Assembly: GCA_964652075.1 (NCBI GenBank)
Contig: CAZYZQ010000001.1
Span: 1 to 62,359 of the forward strand
Source of the DNA: CAZYZQ01 sp964652075
Lineage (GTDB): Bacteria; Bacillota; Clostridia; Oscillospirales; Oscillospiraceae
Direction: 5' to 3'
Length of the DNA: 62,359 bases
Both the position numbers and the translations under genes were made by a program. Positions 23,968 to 32,900 of this stretch are shown here, in pieces (position 1 is the stretch's first letter; each line of letters starts with the position of its first letter). Below the pieces are notes generated by a model. The model saw only the letters and a program-made list of their open reading frames with translations. It was not told where the DNA came from and did no database searches.

Positions 23968-25431
23968 TCATTTCAGCTTCCACGCCAGATCCATCAGGAA
24001 CAGTTTGTCCTCGAGCTGATCCGGGGTGGTATCCTTTGCGATATGCACGAACTCAATTTCCATCATGCGTGCCCAGTCGCGCAGCTGCTCCGCGCTGACG
24101 TCGTAGCTGAGCACCGTGTGGTGCGCGCCGCCCGCCCGGATCCAGCACTCGAGGCCGGTTGTGAGATCCGGCATGGCCTTCCACATGACGCGGGCCACCG
24201 GCAGGTTCGGCATCGGCATAATCGGCTTGACCGCCTCAATGTCCTGCACGATCAGGCGGAGCCGGCCGCCCATGTCGATCAGCGAGGCCACCACGGCGGG
24301 GCCGGCCTTGCCCTCGAAGACAAGGCGGGCCGGGTCCTCCCGGTTGCCGATGCCCAGCGGATGTACCTCAATTCTCGGACGGTCCGCCGCGACGCTCGGG
24401 CAGACCTCGAGCATATGCGCGCCGAGGCTGTACTCCTGCCCCTTCACGAGGTGGTAGGTGTAGTCCTCCATAAACGCGGACGCGCCGTTGCCGCCTTCGC
24501 CCATCGCCTTGAGAATTGCGGTCATGGCGGCGACCTTCCAGTCGCCCTCGCCGCCGTAGCCGTAGCCCTGCGCCATCAGGTGCTGGGAGGCAAGGCCCGG
24601 CAGCTGGCGCATGCCGTACAGATCCTGGAAGGTATTGGAGAAGGCCCGGCAGCCCTCGCGGTCCATCATCTTTTTCATCGCGATCTCCTCGCGCGCCTGA
24701 TAGCACACGGTCTGAAGGTCGCCGGTTGCAAAGTCATACTGCGCGCGGTAGGTTTCCATCAGCGCGTCGATCTCCGCGTCCGTGACCGCGTCCATCTCCG
24801 CGACCAGCTCGCCGACCGGCCAGGTGTTGACCTCCCAGCCGAGCTTTCGCTGCGTCTCCACCTTGTCGCCCTCGGTGACGGCAACCTCGCGCATATTGTC
24901 GCCGAAGCGCATGACCTTCATCTGCTTCGAGACGGCCACGCCGGCGGCGGCGCGCATCCAGTCGCCAAGGCGTTTCTGCACAGGCGCGTCCTGCCAGTAG
25001 CCGGCGATGATCTTGCGCGGCAGGCGCAGGCGCGCGGCGATAAACCCGTGCTCGCGGTCGCCGTGCGCGGCCTGATTCAGGTTCATAAAGTCCATGTCGA
25101 TCTCGTCGTTCGGGATCTCGCGGTTGTACTGCGTCGCGAGGTGGCAGTATGGCTTTTGCAGGCTATTTAGCCCCGCGATCCACATCTTGGACGGGGAGAA
25201 CGTGTGGCACCAGGTGATGATACCGGCGCAGCTGTCCTGATAGTTCGCCTCCTTGACCACCTCGGTGATCTCCCGGCTGGTCTTGGCCGTCACCTTATAG
25301 ACGAGCGGGAACGGCAGCACGGCCGACAGCTTCTCCGCCATCTCCTGTGCGCGGGCCGCGACGGTTTCCAGCACCTCCGGGCCGTACAGGAACTGGCTGC
25401 CCACGACAAACCAGAATTCGTATTGCTTCAT
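23968..25431 (-). CDS. araA: L-arabinose isomerase
   Basis: A 487-residue Mn-dependent isomerase converting L-arabinose to L-ribulose. Motifs are YEFWFVVGSQFLYGPEVLE at the N-terminus, CAGIITWCHTFSPSKMWI, LNQAAHGDREHG, GYGYGGEGDWKVAA, FMEDYTYHLVKGQEYSLGAHMLEVCPSVA (metal-site region) and AGGAHHTVLSYDV. The ATG at 25431 was chosen because the homologous protein start MKQYEFW begins there and AAAGGG lies 10 bases upstream; the frame is open further. It is five bases after araB, so the two are coupled. Confidence 0.96.
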   Translation of the reverse strand: MKQYEFWFVVGSQFLYGPEVLETVAARAQEMAEKLSAVLPFPLVYKVTAKTSREITEVVKEANYQDSCAGIITWCHTFSPSKMWIAGLNSLQKPYCHLATQYNREIPNDEIDMDFMNLNQAAHGDREHGFIAARLRLPRKIIAGYWQDAPVQKRLGDWMRAAAGVAVSKQMKVMRFGDNMREVAVTEGDKVETQRKLGWEVNTWPVGELVAEMDAVTDAEIDALMETYRAQYDFATGDLQTVCYQAREEIAMKKMMDREGCRAFSNTFQDLYGMRQLPGLASQHLMAQGYGYGGEGDWKVAAMTAILKAMGEGGNGASAFMEDYTYHLVKGQEYSLGAHMLEVCPSVAADRPRIEVHPLGIGNREDPARLVFEGKAGPAVVASLIDMGGRLRLIVQDIEAVKPIMPMPNLPVARVMWKAMPDLTTGLECWIRAGGAHHTVLSYDVSAEQLRDWARMMEIEFVHIAKDTTPDQLEDKLFLMDLAWKLK

Positions 25432-25436
25432 CCTCT

Positions 25437-26939
25437 TCAAGCCCTTTCTGTGGCGCACCGCTCCACGTGCAGCGCGTCCTGATAGGCGGCAAGCCACCTG
25501 TCAAACCCCGCCCTGTCCGCACCGTCCGGCGCGACCGTCGTGCCGGTGGCATGCGCGAACACGCGGGTGTTCAAAAATTCCTCCAACGGCTTCCCGTTGT
25601 CATCGAGATACGCCGCGAGCAGCGCCATGCCGTACGGCCCGCCCTCGCCCGCCGTCTCAAGGCAGGTCACCGGCGCGTTGCACGCCGCCGCCAGATAGCG
25701 CTGGCAGACGCCCGGCGTCTTAAACAGGCCGCCGTGGCCGGTCAGGCTCGTGATGCGCACATGCTCCGAGGCCAGAATGTCCATGCCGATCTTCAGCGTC
25801 GCCATGGTGGCATAGAGCTGGGCGCGCAGGAAATTCGCCAGCGTAAAGCGGCTCTCCGGCGTGCGGAGCACCAGCGGGCGTCCCGCGTCAAAGCCCGTCA
25901 CCGGCTCGCCCGCGAGGTAGTTGCACACCAGCATCCCGCCGCAGTCCGCCTCGCCCTCGAGGCTCTTGCGGTAGAGCTTCGTATAGATCTCGTCGCGGCT
26001 GCCGCCGAGCAGCTCGGCCGCCTCGCCGAGCACGGACACCCATGCGTTCATGTCGTTCGTGCAGTTGTTGCAGTGTACCATCGCGACCGGCTTCCCGGTC
26101 GGCGTCGTCACCAGATCCAGCTCCGGATGCACCGTCGAGAGCGGCCGCTCCAGCACGACCATCGAAAAGATCGAGGTACCGGCGGAGACGTTGCCGGTCG
26201 TCGGGGCCACGGCGTTCGTCGCGGTCATGCCGGTACCGGCGTCGCCCTCCGGCGGCGCGAACGGGAGGCCAACCGGGAGCAGGCCGTCCAGCAGCGCCGC
26301 GCCCGCCTCGGTCAGGTGCCCGGCGCATACGCCAGCGGGGAGCACGCGCGGCAGAATGTCGCGCAGCTTCCACGGATAGCCGGACGCCAGTTCGTCAAAC
26401 TGCGCGAGCATCCGCTTATCGTAGTCCAGCCCGTCAATCGGGAACATGCCGGACGCCTCGCCGACGCCGAGCACGTTCTCGCCGGTCAGCGCATGGTGGA
26501 TATAGCCCGCCAGCGTCGTAATGTGGGCGATTTTTTCCACGTGCGCCTCGCCGTTCAGCATTGCCTGATACAGATGCGCAATCGACCAGCGCTGCGGGAT
26601 CTGGAAGCCGAACAGCGCCGTCAGCTTCTCCGCCGCCACGCCCGTCATGGTGTTCTGCCACGTGCGGAACGGCGTCAGCAGGTTCCAGTCCTTGTCAAAC
26701 GCCAGATAGCCGTGCATCATGCCCGAGACGCCCGCGGCCGCGATGCCCGCGCGGTCCGGCAGCGCGGCGAGCGCCGTTTTCAGCCCGCGCCACGCGTCCG
26801 CCATGTCGTAGGTCCAGACGCCGTCCACGCGGCTGCTTTTCCACGTAAAATCGCCGGACGCGACCGGCGCGAACGAGGCGTCGATCAGCGCCGCCTTGAT
26901 GCGCGTCGAGCCAAATTCAATGCCGAGATACCGTTTCAA
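25437..26939 (-). CDS. araB: Ribulokinase (FGGY family)
   Basis: A 500-residue FGGY sugar kinase: YLGIEFGSTRIKAALID (phosphate 1 motif), AAAGVSGMMHGYLAFD, TWQNTMTGVAAEKL, AGYIHHALTGENVLGVGEASGMFPID, TTGNVSAGTSIFSMVVLE (phosphate 2) and SLTGHGGLFKTPGVCQRYLAAACNAPV (adenosine motif). It is of the clostridial type, resembling xylulokinase-like FGGY proteins more than enterobacterial AraB, but its place directly upstream of araA and araD supports L-ribulokinase. It is the first gene of the arabinose operon, under a promoter that overlaps the AraR-type palindrome. Confidence 0.88.
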   Translation of the reverse strand: MKRYLGIEFGSTRIKAALIDASFAPVASGDFTWKSSRVDGVWTYDMADAWRGLKTALAALPDRAGIAAAGVSGMMHGYLAFDKDWNLLTPFRTWQNTMTGVAAEKLTALFGFQIPQRWSIAHLYQAMLNGEAHVEKIAHITTLAGYIHHALTGENVLGVGEASGMFPIDGLDYDKRMLAQFDELASGYPWKLRDILPRVLPAGVCAGHLTEAGAALLDGLLPVGLPFAPPEGDAGTGMTATNAVAPTTGNVSAGTSIFSMVVLERPLSTVHPELDLVTTPTGKPVAMVHCNNCTNDMNAWVSVLGEAAELLGGSRDEIYTKLYRKSLEGEADCGGMLVCNYLAGEPVTGFDAGRPLVLRTPESRFTLANFLRAQLYATMATLKIGMDILASEHVRITSLTGHGGLFKTPGVCQRYLAAACNAPVTCLETAGEGGPYGMALLAAYLDDNGKPLEEFLNTRVFAHATGTTVAPDGADRAGFDRWLAAYQDALHVERCATERA

Positions 26940-27007
26940 GCTCCATCTCTCCTCACGGCACGCGGCGCAGGCCGCCGCGGCCGTCCCGTTTTCTGTTGTG
27001 TCTTTGG

Positions 27008-27048
27008 ATTTGTCATATTAAATATAACAAATTCGCCAGAAATGTCAA
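27008..27048 (-). promoter_or_regulatory. araB promoter overlapped by a palindromic operator (AraR site)
   Basis: Minus-strand TTGACA (27043-27048), 16 bases, TATATT (27021-27026). A 25-bp near-perfect palindrome at 27008-27032, with ATTTGT/ACAAAT arms outside ATATT/AATAT arms and one mismatched pair, covers the -10. It resembles the AT-rich ATTTGT...ACAAAT operators of Bacillus AraR, so arabinose-relieved repression by the divergent araR gene is likely. Confidence 0.78.
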
Positions 27049-27238
27049 TACATTTTTCTGGATTTTTTCATTTTCAGGCTTTTACACAATACAAATTTTC
27101 CGCGTGTCCGCCGCCGTTTTCGCTGGTAAACGGCTTGAAAACGTAGAAAATATGCCGTGTTTCCGGCATATTCCCACCATTTTCGGTTGATTTTCGCCGC
27201 GGGCGCTTCAAAAATTACGGACAAATTTTCATTTCCTC

Positions 27239-27266
27239 TTGCATTTTCCGCCGAAAACGCTATAAT
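27239..27266 (+). promoter_or_regulatory. araR promoter
   Basis: TTGCAT, 16 bases, TATAAT, 43 bases before the ATG at 27310. The stretch between this and the araB promoter (27049-27238) is AT-rich with no gene. Confidence 0.7.
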
Positions 27267-27309
27267 AAAAATGACGAATCTAAGACAAACAGAAAAGGAG
27301 TTCGGTTTC

Positions 27310-28383
27310 ATGCCGCCGAAATATCAGCTTCTGGCCGCCAGCCTGCGGCAATCCATTCTGGACGGAACCTACCCGCCCGCCTCCCTGCTGCCGACGGAGC
27401 AGGCCCTGTGCGAGTCCTCCGGCTACAGCCGCCAGACCGTGCGCAGCGCGCTCGGCGAGCTTGTGCGCGACGGGTTCATCGAGCGTGTACAGGGCCGCGG
27501 CTCGGTCGTGCTCCGGCGCGCGCCGTCCGCAACCGCGCAGCCGCGCTCTGTCGCGGTCATCACGACGTATATCAGCAACTACATCTTCCCGTCGCTCCTG
27601 CGCGACATTGAGACGGAGCTGACCGCCAACCGCTGCATCCCGCTCCTGTTCTCCACGAACAACCTGTTCTCCGTCGAGCGGCAGGCGCTGCAGGCGCTGC
27701 TGCTCTCGCCCTCGCTCGACGGCGTGATCGTCGAGGGGACGAAGACCACCCTGCCGAACCCGAACCTCGGGCTGTACCGGGAGCTGCTCGGGCGCGGCGT
27801 GCCGCTCGTGTTCATCAACGGCTGCTGCGCCGAACTGCGGAGCTTGCCCTGCGTGTTCGACGACAACGCCGCCGGGGGCCGGATGCTGGTGGAGTATCTG
27901 GCGAAAAAAGGGCACAAAAAAATCGCCGGCCTGTTTAAGAGCGACGACATTCAGGGCCAGCAGCGCTTTTCCGGCTATATGGAGGGGCTGGCCGCCTGCG
28001 GGCTGGAGCTGGACGACAGCCGCCTGTTCTGGTACGACACGCAGTCGCTGAACAGCCTCTCCTCGCCGGAGCACGACCTCGCCCCCGCGCTGCTTGGCGC
28101 GCTGGACGGGTGTACGGCGGCCGTCTGCTACAACGACGAAGCCGCGCTCCGGCTGGTACACGGCCTGCTGCGGCGCGGCCTGCGCGTGCCGGAGGACATG
28201 GCCGTCGTCAGCTTCGACAACAGCCGTCTGGCCGAGCTGTGCCCCCGGCCGCTGACCTCGCTCTCCCACGGCGCGCACAGCGTCGGCAAAACCGCCGTGC
28301 AGACGCTCCTCGCCCGCATGGAGGGCCGCGACGCGCCGTCGGTCGAGGTTCCGTGGGAGCTGATCGAGCGCGAGAGCGGCTGA
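27310..28383 (+). CDS. araR: AraR-type transcriptional repressor (GntR HTH plus LacI-like sensor)
   Basis: A 357-residue chimera typical of AraR. The N-terminal GntR winged helix is residues about 3-70 (LAASLRQSILDGTYPPASLLPTEQALCESSGYSRQTVRSALGELVRDGFIERVQGRGSVVL), and the C-terminal periplasmic-binding-like domain covers about 75-355 (SVAVITTYISNYIFPSLLRDIE ... VFDDNAAGGRMLVEYLAKKGHKKIAGLF ... VPEDMAVVSFDNSRLAELCPRPLTSLSH). It should bind L-arabinose in the C-terminal domain and release the araB operator. It is divergent from araBAD. AAGGAG lies nine bases before the ATG; an upstream in-frame start has no site. Confidence 0.92.
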   Translation: MPPKYQLLAASLRQSILDGTYPPASLLPTEQALCESSGYSRQTVRSALGELVRDGFIERVQGRGSVVLRRAPSATAQPRSVAVITTYISNYIFPSLLRDIETELTANRCIPLLFSTNNLFSVERQALQALLLSPSLDGVIVEGTKTTLPNPNLGLYRELLGRGVPLVFINGCCAELRSLPCVFDDNAAGGRMLVEYLAKKGHKKIAGLFKSDDIQGQQRFSGYMEGLAACGLELDDSRLFWYDTQSLNSLSSPEHDLAPALLGALDGCTAAVCYNDEAALRLVHGLLRRGLRVPEDMAVVSFDNSRLAELCPRPLTSLSHGAHSVGKTAVQTLLARMEGRDAPSVEVPWELIERESG

Positions 28384-28414
28384 GAAGCGCCGGAGCCGGA
28401 ACGCCAATATGGAG

Positions 28415-28459
28415 AACCCCCGCGACCCCGCGTGCAACACGCGGCGCCGCGGGGGTTTT
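28415..28459 (+). terminator. araR terminator
   Basis: AACCCCCGCG...CGCGGGGGTTTTG hairpin with an inner CGCGTG/CACGCG stem, starting 32 bases after the araR stop. Confidence 0.85.
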
Positions 28460-28474
28460 GCTGCGCCGCCCCTT

Positions 28475-28975
28475 TTAATACAGCCCGTGGTACGCCGGCA
28501 GCGGGTAATCCAGCTCGTAATTCCGGCACAGTGAAATAAATTCCTTCGCCGACGACGTGAGAAATTTCTCCCTGTGATAGACAATGTGAAACTTCCGCCG
28601 GAACTCCAGCCCCTCCACCTGAATCGCCACAACAAGCCCCCGCTCCAGCGCGCCGGCGACCAGGCGGCGCGGCAGCACCGCGATCCCCAGCCCGTCCATC
28701 ACCGCGTTCACCAGCGCCGTCGTGCTCATCGCCTCCCAGTAGGGGCTGATCGTGAAGCCCGCCCGCTCCACCGTGCGGTCAAACGTCTCCCGCGTCCCGC
28801 TCCCGTGCTCGCGCAGCAAAAACCGCTGCGCGCGGAACTCCTCCAGCGTCAGGGTCTGCCCCTGCGCAAACCGGCCGTCCGCCGGGCCGATCACGCTGAG
28901 ACTGTCCTCCATATACGCCTCGCTGACAAGCGCGGGCGTGTGGGGGATGCCCTCCTCCGGGAGAGAAAGGCGGGG
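28475..28975 (-). pseudogene. LysR-type regulator, truncated to the C-terminal effector-binding half
   Basis: The minus-strand frame encodes only the second half of a LysR effector domain: HTPALVSEAYMEDSLSVIGP, FLLREHGSGTRETFDRTVERAGF, STTALVNAVMDGLGIAVLPRRLVAGALERGLV, then FHIVYHREKFLTSSAKEFISLC. The N-terminal helix-turn-helix and first effector subdomain, about 150-160 residues, are missing. Upstream of about 28970 the frame no longer looks LysR-like and runs into the start of the divergent chromate transporter gene. The fragment therefore cannot bind DNA by itself and is probably a deletion remnant. LysR genes divergent from chromate-transporter pairs are common, which explains the neighbourhood. 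Confidence 0.75.
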
Positions 28976-28980
28976 AAACC

Positions 28981-29544
28981 ATGATCTATCTTTCGCTGCT
29001 CTGGAGCTTTTTTCAGATCGGCCTGTTCAGCATCGGCGGCGGCTATGCGGCGGTGCCGCTCATCCAGCACCAGGTCGTCGATCTGCACCCCTGGTTGCGT
29101 ATGACGCAGTTTGCGGACATTATGACGATTGCGGAGATGACGCCCGGCCCCATCGCCATCAACGCCGCGACCTTTGTCGGAATTCAGGTCGCGGGCATCC
29201 CGGGCGCGCTCGTCGCAACCGCCGGCTGCATTCTGCCCTCCTGCGCCATTGTCACGGCGCTGGCCTTCCTCTACTACCGCTTCCGCAGGCTGACGCTGGT
29301 GCAGGGCGTTCTGGAGGGGCTGCGGCCCGCCGTGATTGCCATGATCGCTTCGGCGGCGCTCTCCCTGCTGATCCTGTCGCTCTACGGCCAGCGCACCCTG
29401 CCACCTGATTTGCGCAGGATCAATTTTATCTCCGTCGCGATCTTTGCGGCAGCTCTGTTTATTCTACGCAAATGGAAAATAAACCCCATCCTGGTCATGC
29501 TGGGCGCGGGAGCAACCGGCGTGCTGTTATATTCCGTATTCTAA
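28981..29544 (+). CDS. Chromate transporter (CHR family), single half-size subunit
   Basis: A 187-residue membrane protein with the short-chain CHR pattern: FFQIGLFSIGGGYAAVPLIQHQVVD, MTQFADIMTIAEMTPGPIAINAATFVGIQVAGIPGALVATAGCILPS, and five to six hydrophobic segments. Short CHR proteins normally work as pairs from adjacent genes; here only the second-type half remains beside a truncated LysR gene. Export of chromate or another oxyanion/anion is the family function. The stop is followed after 14 bases by a hypothetical gene, so the two are co-transcribed. Confidence 0.85.
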   Translation: MIYLSLLWSFFQIGLFSIGGGYAAVPLIQHQVVDLHPWLRMTQFADIMTIAEMTPGPIAINAATFVGIQVAGIPGALVATAGCILPSCAIVTALAFLYYRFRRLTLVQGVLEGLRPAVIAMIASAALSLLILSLYGQRTLPPDLRRINFISVAIFAAALFILRKWKINPILVMLGAGATGVLLYSVF

Positions 29545-29558
29545 CGGAGGGATTCCAG

Positions 29559-30083
29559 ATGAAATATACGATGAAAGCCGGCGTGCTTTATCAAGGAAAT
29601 CACATGCTGGCCCGGTTGAAAGGCTCATGCAGCGCTCAGGAACGGCGCGTCTTTCTTGCAGACGGAAAGCTGATTCTACGGGCAACGATACAGACGCTCC
29701 ATGATCCCGCCAGAAAAGACGGGGATGTGCGCCTGCGGCGCTACATTCTGGTTGATACAGCCGGAAAGGAATGCGCAGTTGCAAAACCCGATTACGCAGA
29801 GGGAGATGATCCTGAAATCGTCGGTTGGCCCATTTACAGGATGCCGAGTGTCGACCATGCACAGTTCCTGTATCACGATGCCGCTTATCTGCTCTGCGTG
29901 GAAAACCGTCAATCCTATTGTATGACAGACAAGTCCGGAAACATTGTGGTTCACATTTTTCATAGAGGTCTTGTCGGTGGGTGGAACATTGACGCAGACG
30001 GCGCCTTCCCGCCCGAGCTGGTCTGCGGCATTTTTATCTGCTGCCGCTATATGGAGCACGAAAACGAGTTTCAAAGCGTATAG
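29559..30083 (+). CDS. Hypothetical protein, possibly Tubby/LURP-one-like fold
   Basis: A 174-residue soluble protein without signal peptide: MKYTMKAGVLYQGNHMLARLKG, EERVFLADGKLILRATI-like segment (AQERRVFLADGKLILRATI), RRYILVDTAGKECAVAKPDYAEGDDP, and a C-terminal GGWNIDADGAFPPELVCGIFICCRYMEHENEF. The alternation of short beta segments around a terminal hydrophobic helix suggests a Tubby-C-terminal/LURP-one-like barrel; this is a weak recognition. The ATG at 29559 follows CGGAGGG. GC content is lower than in neighbours. No function is assigned. Confidence 0.6.
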   Translation: MKYTMKAGVLYQGNHMLARLKGSCSAQERRVFLADGKLILRATIQTLHDPARKDGDVRLRRYILVDTAGKECAVAKPDYAEGDDPEIVGWPIYRMPSVDHAQFLYHDAAYLLCVENRQSYCMTDKSGNIVVHIFHRGLVGGWNIDADGAFPPELVCGIFICCRYMEHENEFQSV

Positions 30084-30154
30084 CGCCGGCCCGCAAATCC
30101 CAGCGGGAGCGAACGCAGGGAACGGCCGCCGTGACAGGCGCGGAAAACAGCTGC

Positions 30155-30198
30155 AAAAACCCCCGCGACAGCCGCACAGCTGCGGCCGCCGCGGGGGT
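30155..30198 (-). terminator. Terminator of the GH2 gene
   Basis: The minus-strand stem CCCCCGCGGCGGCCGCAG...GTCGCGGGGG ends in TTTTTG, 75 bases downstream of the GH2 stop. It lies between convergent genes. Confidence 0.75.
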
Positions 30199-30272
30199 AT
30201 CTGTTTGAATACCGCTGTGAAACCGGAAGCGTCACAGGGCGCGGCTGCCGCGTCGGGGCCCTCCCGCCCCGC

Positions 30273-32627
30273 CTATCTCACCGAAAGCCTTGCCTCTTCG
30301 CCGTCTGTCTTTGCCGTCAGCACTGCCTTCCCGTCCGGGCCGAGCAGCACCGCTGCCAGAGCGCGGCCGTAGCAGGTGGTGTACACACCCGCCGTGAAGC
30401 GCTCCTCCGTCCGCGACCGGGCGCTGCCGAAGCCGAGCAGCGTGCCGCCCTCCACCGTGACCGTCACCGGCCGGTCGGCGCAGCTCTCCACGACGCCGTT
30501 TTCGCCCACGAGCTCCACGTCCACAAAGACCAGCGCGCCCGGCCCGGTTTTTTCGCCCGGCTCCTGCGTCAGCCGGAGCGTTGTTGCGCCCTGCGCGGAT
30601 TCGAGCCTGCTGTAGCCCGTCTGGTTGCCCGACGCATCGTAGCTGAACGCCTCGAGGACGCCCGGCTCGTAGACGCAGTCATAGGCCGCGACGCCTTCCT
30701 CCGGCGCCTTCACGCCAAGCGAGCTCCCGTTGATCCGCAGCTCCACAGACGGCGCCCGGCTGTAGACCTCCACGCTTGTCGGGTTGCCCGCGCAGCCCGC
30801 GAAGCTCCAGCTGGGGATCGCGTTCGAGCCGCGCCAGCCGCCCTTTGCCGGCACAACGCCCGGGTGGCAGACGTCGGGGCTGACGGCGATTGCGGGCGCG
30901 GTGCGCAGATCCCACGCCGCCTGCGCCAGGTACAGTTCGCCCGTCGGCGTGCCGAGCAGATCCATCGCGCCGACCTCGGCCAGCAGCCACGGATAGGGCT
31001 TCGTGAAGCCCGCGCCGTCGGCGTCGTAGGCCCACGCGCCGACGCCGACCTCGCCGATGTAGTCCAGCGCCGTCCACATGAAGTCGCCGATCAGATACGG
31101 CATGGCCTTCACGGCCTCCCAGTTGCGGTAGATGCACTGCGGGAACGTCTCCGAGCCGACGATGACGCGCTCCGGGTGCAGCCCGCCCTCCAGCTCGTAG
31201 CGGCCGTACGCGTAGTTGTACCCGGCCACGTCCACCTTTTCAAAGAGCGGCGCGGAGGCCCTGTCCGCCGCCGGGCTGCGCGTTGTCAGCTCCATCTTGG
31301 CGCCGAGCTGGGAGGTCAGCTCATTGAACTTTGTGGAGTCCATCCCCTCGAACTGCTTCTCGAACGTGCCGCCGGAGCCGTCCAGATTGGGGTCGAACGC
31401 CTCGTCCCCGATCTGGCTGTTGTAGAGGATCATGATGTTGCAGCCCACCGTGACAAGCCGCGTATCGTCCAGCCGCCGGAAGGCGTCCGCCAGCTTGCCG
31501 GCCAGCTCGACGCCCTTCTGCTCCGCCGGCTCGGAGATCTCGTTGCCGATCGAATAAAACAGCACGGACGGGTGGTTGTAGTCCGTCTCCACCATTGCGC
31601 GGATATCCGCCTCGTAGTTGTCCATAAAGTCCAGGCCGTAGTCAAAGCGCGTCTTGCGCTTGTACCACATGTCCCAGCCCTCGTCCATGACGTACAGGCC
31701 GAGCCGGTCGCAGGCGTCCAGCAGCGCGGGCGAGGCCGGGTTGTGCGCGATGCGCAGCGCGTTGAAGCCCGCGTCCTTGAGGAGCCTTGCCTTGCGGTAC
31801 TCGGCCTCCGGGAACGACGCCGCGCCGAGCACGCCGTTGTCGCTGTGGATGCAGCCGCCGCGCAGCAGCGTCTTTTCCCCATTCACGAACAGGCCCTGCG
31901 GCGAGCAGGTCACCATGCGGATGCCGAAAGTCGTCTCCGCCGTGTCCGCGACCGCGCCGTCTTCTTTGACCACGGCTCTGCAGGTGTAGAGCGCGGGGTT
32001 CGTCTCGTCCCACAGCGCCGCGTCCGGAATTGTGATCTCCGCCTGCACCCCCGTCGCCGTCGCGACCGTCCGGCCGCTGCGCAGGATCTCAAGCTCCGCC
32101 TCGGCGGCGTTCGTGTCCACGGAAACCTGCACTACCGCCGGCTCCAGCGAGACAGTCTTCACCCGCAGGCCGTACGGCTCGATCCGCGTCCTGCCGCCGA
32201 CCCAGAGCCACACGGGGCGGTAGATGCCGCCGCCGGAGTACCAGCGGCTGTTCGGCACCTCGCTGTTGTCGGCCTCCACCTCGATCCGGTTGCTTTCTCC
32301 GGCCCGCACCGCGTCCGTCACGTCGAGCCGGAACGGGCTGTAGCCGTAGCGCCAGCTGCCTACGGTCTTGCCGTTGACGCGGACGGTCGCGTTGCGGTAG
32401 ACGCCCTCGAAGTGGAGCAGCAGCCGCTTCCCGGCGTATTCGGCCGGCGCCTGCCACAGCTTCTCGTAGCAGTACACGCCGCCCGGGAAATACGCGCCGC
32501 CGCTGCCGCTCTTCTCGTCCGGATGGCGCCGCTGGAGCTGCATCGCGTCGTGCGGCAGGATCACCGGGCGCTTTTCCGCGCCCTTCAGGCCGTAGCGCCA
32601 GCCGTCTGTAAACAGGATTTTCTCCAT
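30273..32627 (-). CDS. GH2 family beta-galactosidase/beta-glucuronidase-like enzyme (with DUF4982-type region)
   Basis: A 784-residue enzyme: N-terminal jelly roll (GGAYFPGGVYCYEKLWQAPAEYAGKRLLLHFEGVYRNATVRVNGKTVG), Ig-like domain, and TIM barrel with NGEKTLLRGGCIHSDNGVLGAASF, NALRIAHNPASPALLDACDRLGLYVMDEGWD, acid/base Glu in YSIGNEISE and nucleophile in VIVGSETFP. The C-terminal beta domains include a DUF4982-like segment (PDVCHPGVVPAKGGWRGSNAIPSWSF). The minus frame continues far upstream but only as a GC-rich shadow; the ATG at 32627 follows GAAGGGG and starts the homologous region. No signal peptide, so it acts on imported substrate. The exact sugar is not deducible. Confidence 0.9.
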   Translation of the reverse strand: MEKILFTDGWRYGLKGAEKRPVILPHDAMQLQRRHPDEKSGSGGAYFPGGVYCYEKLWQAPAEYAGKRLLLHFEGVYRNATVRVNGKTVGSWRYGYSPFRLDVTDAVRAGESNRIEVEADNSEVPNSRWYSGGGIYRPVWLWVGGRTRIEPYGLRVKTVSLEPAVVQVSVDTNAAEAELEILRSGRTVATATGVQAEITIPDAALWDETNPALYTCRAVVKEDGAVADTAETTFGIRMVTCSPQGLFVNGEKTLLRGGCIHSDNGVLGAASFPEAEYRKARLLKDAGFNALRIAHNPASPALLDACDRLGLYVMDEGWDMWYKRKTRFDYGLDFMDNYEADIRAMVETDYNHPSVLFYSIGNEISEPAEQKGVELAGKLADAFRRLDDTRLVTVGCNIMILYNSQIGDEAFDPNLDGSGGTFEKQFEGMDSTKFNELTSQLGAKMELTTRSPAADRASAPLFEKVDVAGYNYAYGRYELEGGLHPERVIVGSETFPQCIYRNWEAVKAMPYLIGDFMWTALDYIGEVGVGAWAYDADGAGFTKPYPWLLAEVGAMDLLGTPTGELYLAQAAWDLRTAPAIAVSPDVCHPGVVPAKGGWRGSNAIPSWSFAGCAGNPTSVEVYSRAPSVELRINGSSLGVKAPEEGVAAYDCVYEPGVLEAFSYDASGNQTGYSRLESAQGATTLRLTQEPGEKTGPGALVFVDVELVGENGVVESCADRPVTVTVEGGTLLGFGSARSRTEERFTAGVYTTCYGRALAAVLLGPDGKAVLTAKTDGEEARLSVR

Positions 32628-32714
32628 TGTTTCCCCTTCCCCCTCCCCGCGCGCGGCGGGAAAGCGTCCAAATCCGCGGCGGCACATGTCGTGCCGCCGC
32701 CTTCCGATATCTTC

Positions 32715-32743
32715 ATTGTAACACAACCATTTCCGGAAGTCCA
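32715..32743 (-). promoter_or_regulatory. Possible promoter of the GH2 gene
   Basis: Minus-strand TGGACT and TACAAT with a 17-base spacer, 88 bases before the GH2 start. A GGCGGCAC/GTGCCGCC hairpin (around 32684-32703) lies between. Confidence 0.4.
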
Positions 32744-32793
32744 GCCCCCACCGGCGCCCCGCTCGTTGGGGGCCTGCGCGGACAAATCCGCAG

Positions 32794-32860
32794 AATAGGT
32801 GGAGGAAACCGGACAATCCGTGCGGATGGGATTGACTTTTTTCCCGCAACCCGGTAGCCT
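32794..32860 (+). promoter_or_regulatory. Operator motif A plus promoter of the M24 gene
   Basis: AATAGGTGGA followed by GGAAACCGGAC (32794-32814), 17 bases, then TTGACT (32832-32837), 17 bases, TAGCCT (32855-32860). The same motif precedes two other promoters (34205 and 37249). The weak -10 fits activator dependence. Confidence 0.6.
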
Positions 32861-32900
32861 GAAGCCAGCCCGTACACCGGGCAGAACGGAGGAACCCATT

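Noticed and set aside
21507..24098. Plus-strand 863-residue open frame opposite the lipoprotein and araD genes
   Set aside because: Antisense shadow with no recognisable domain; the minus-strand genes are full-length and conserved.
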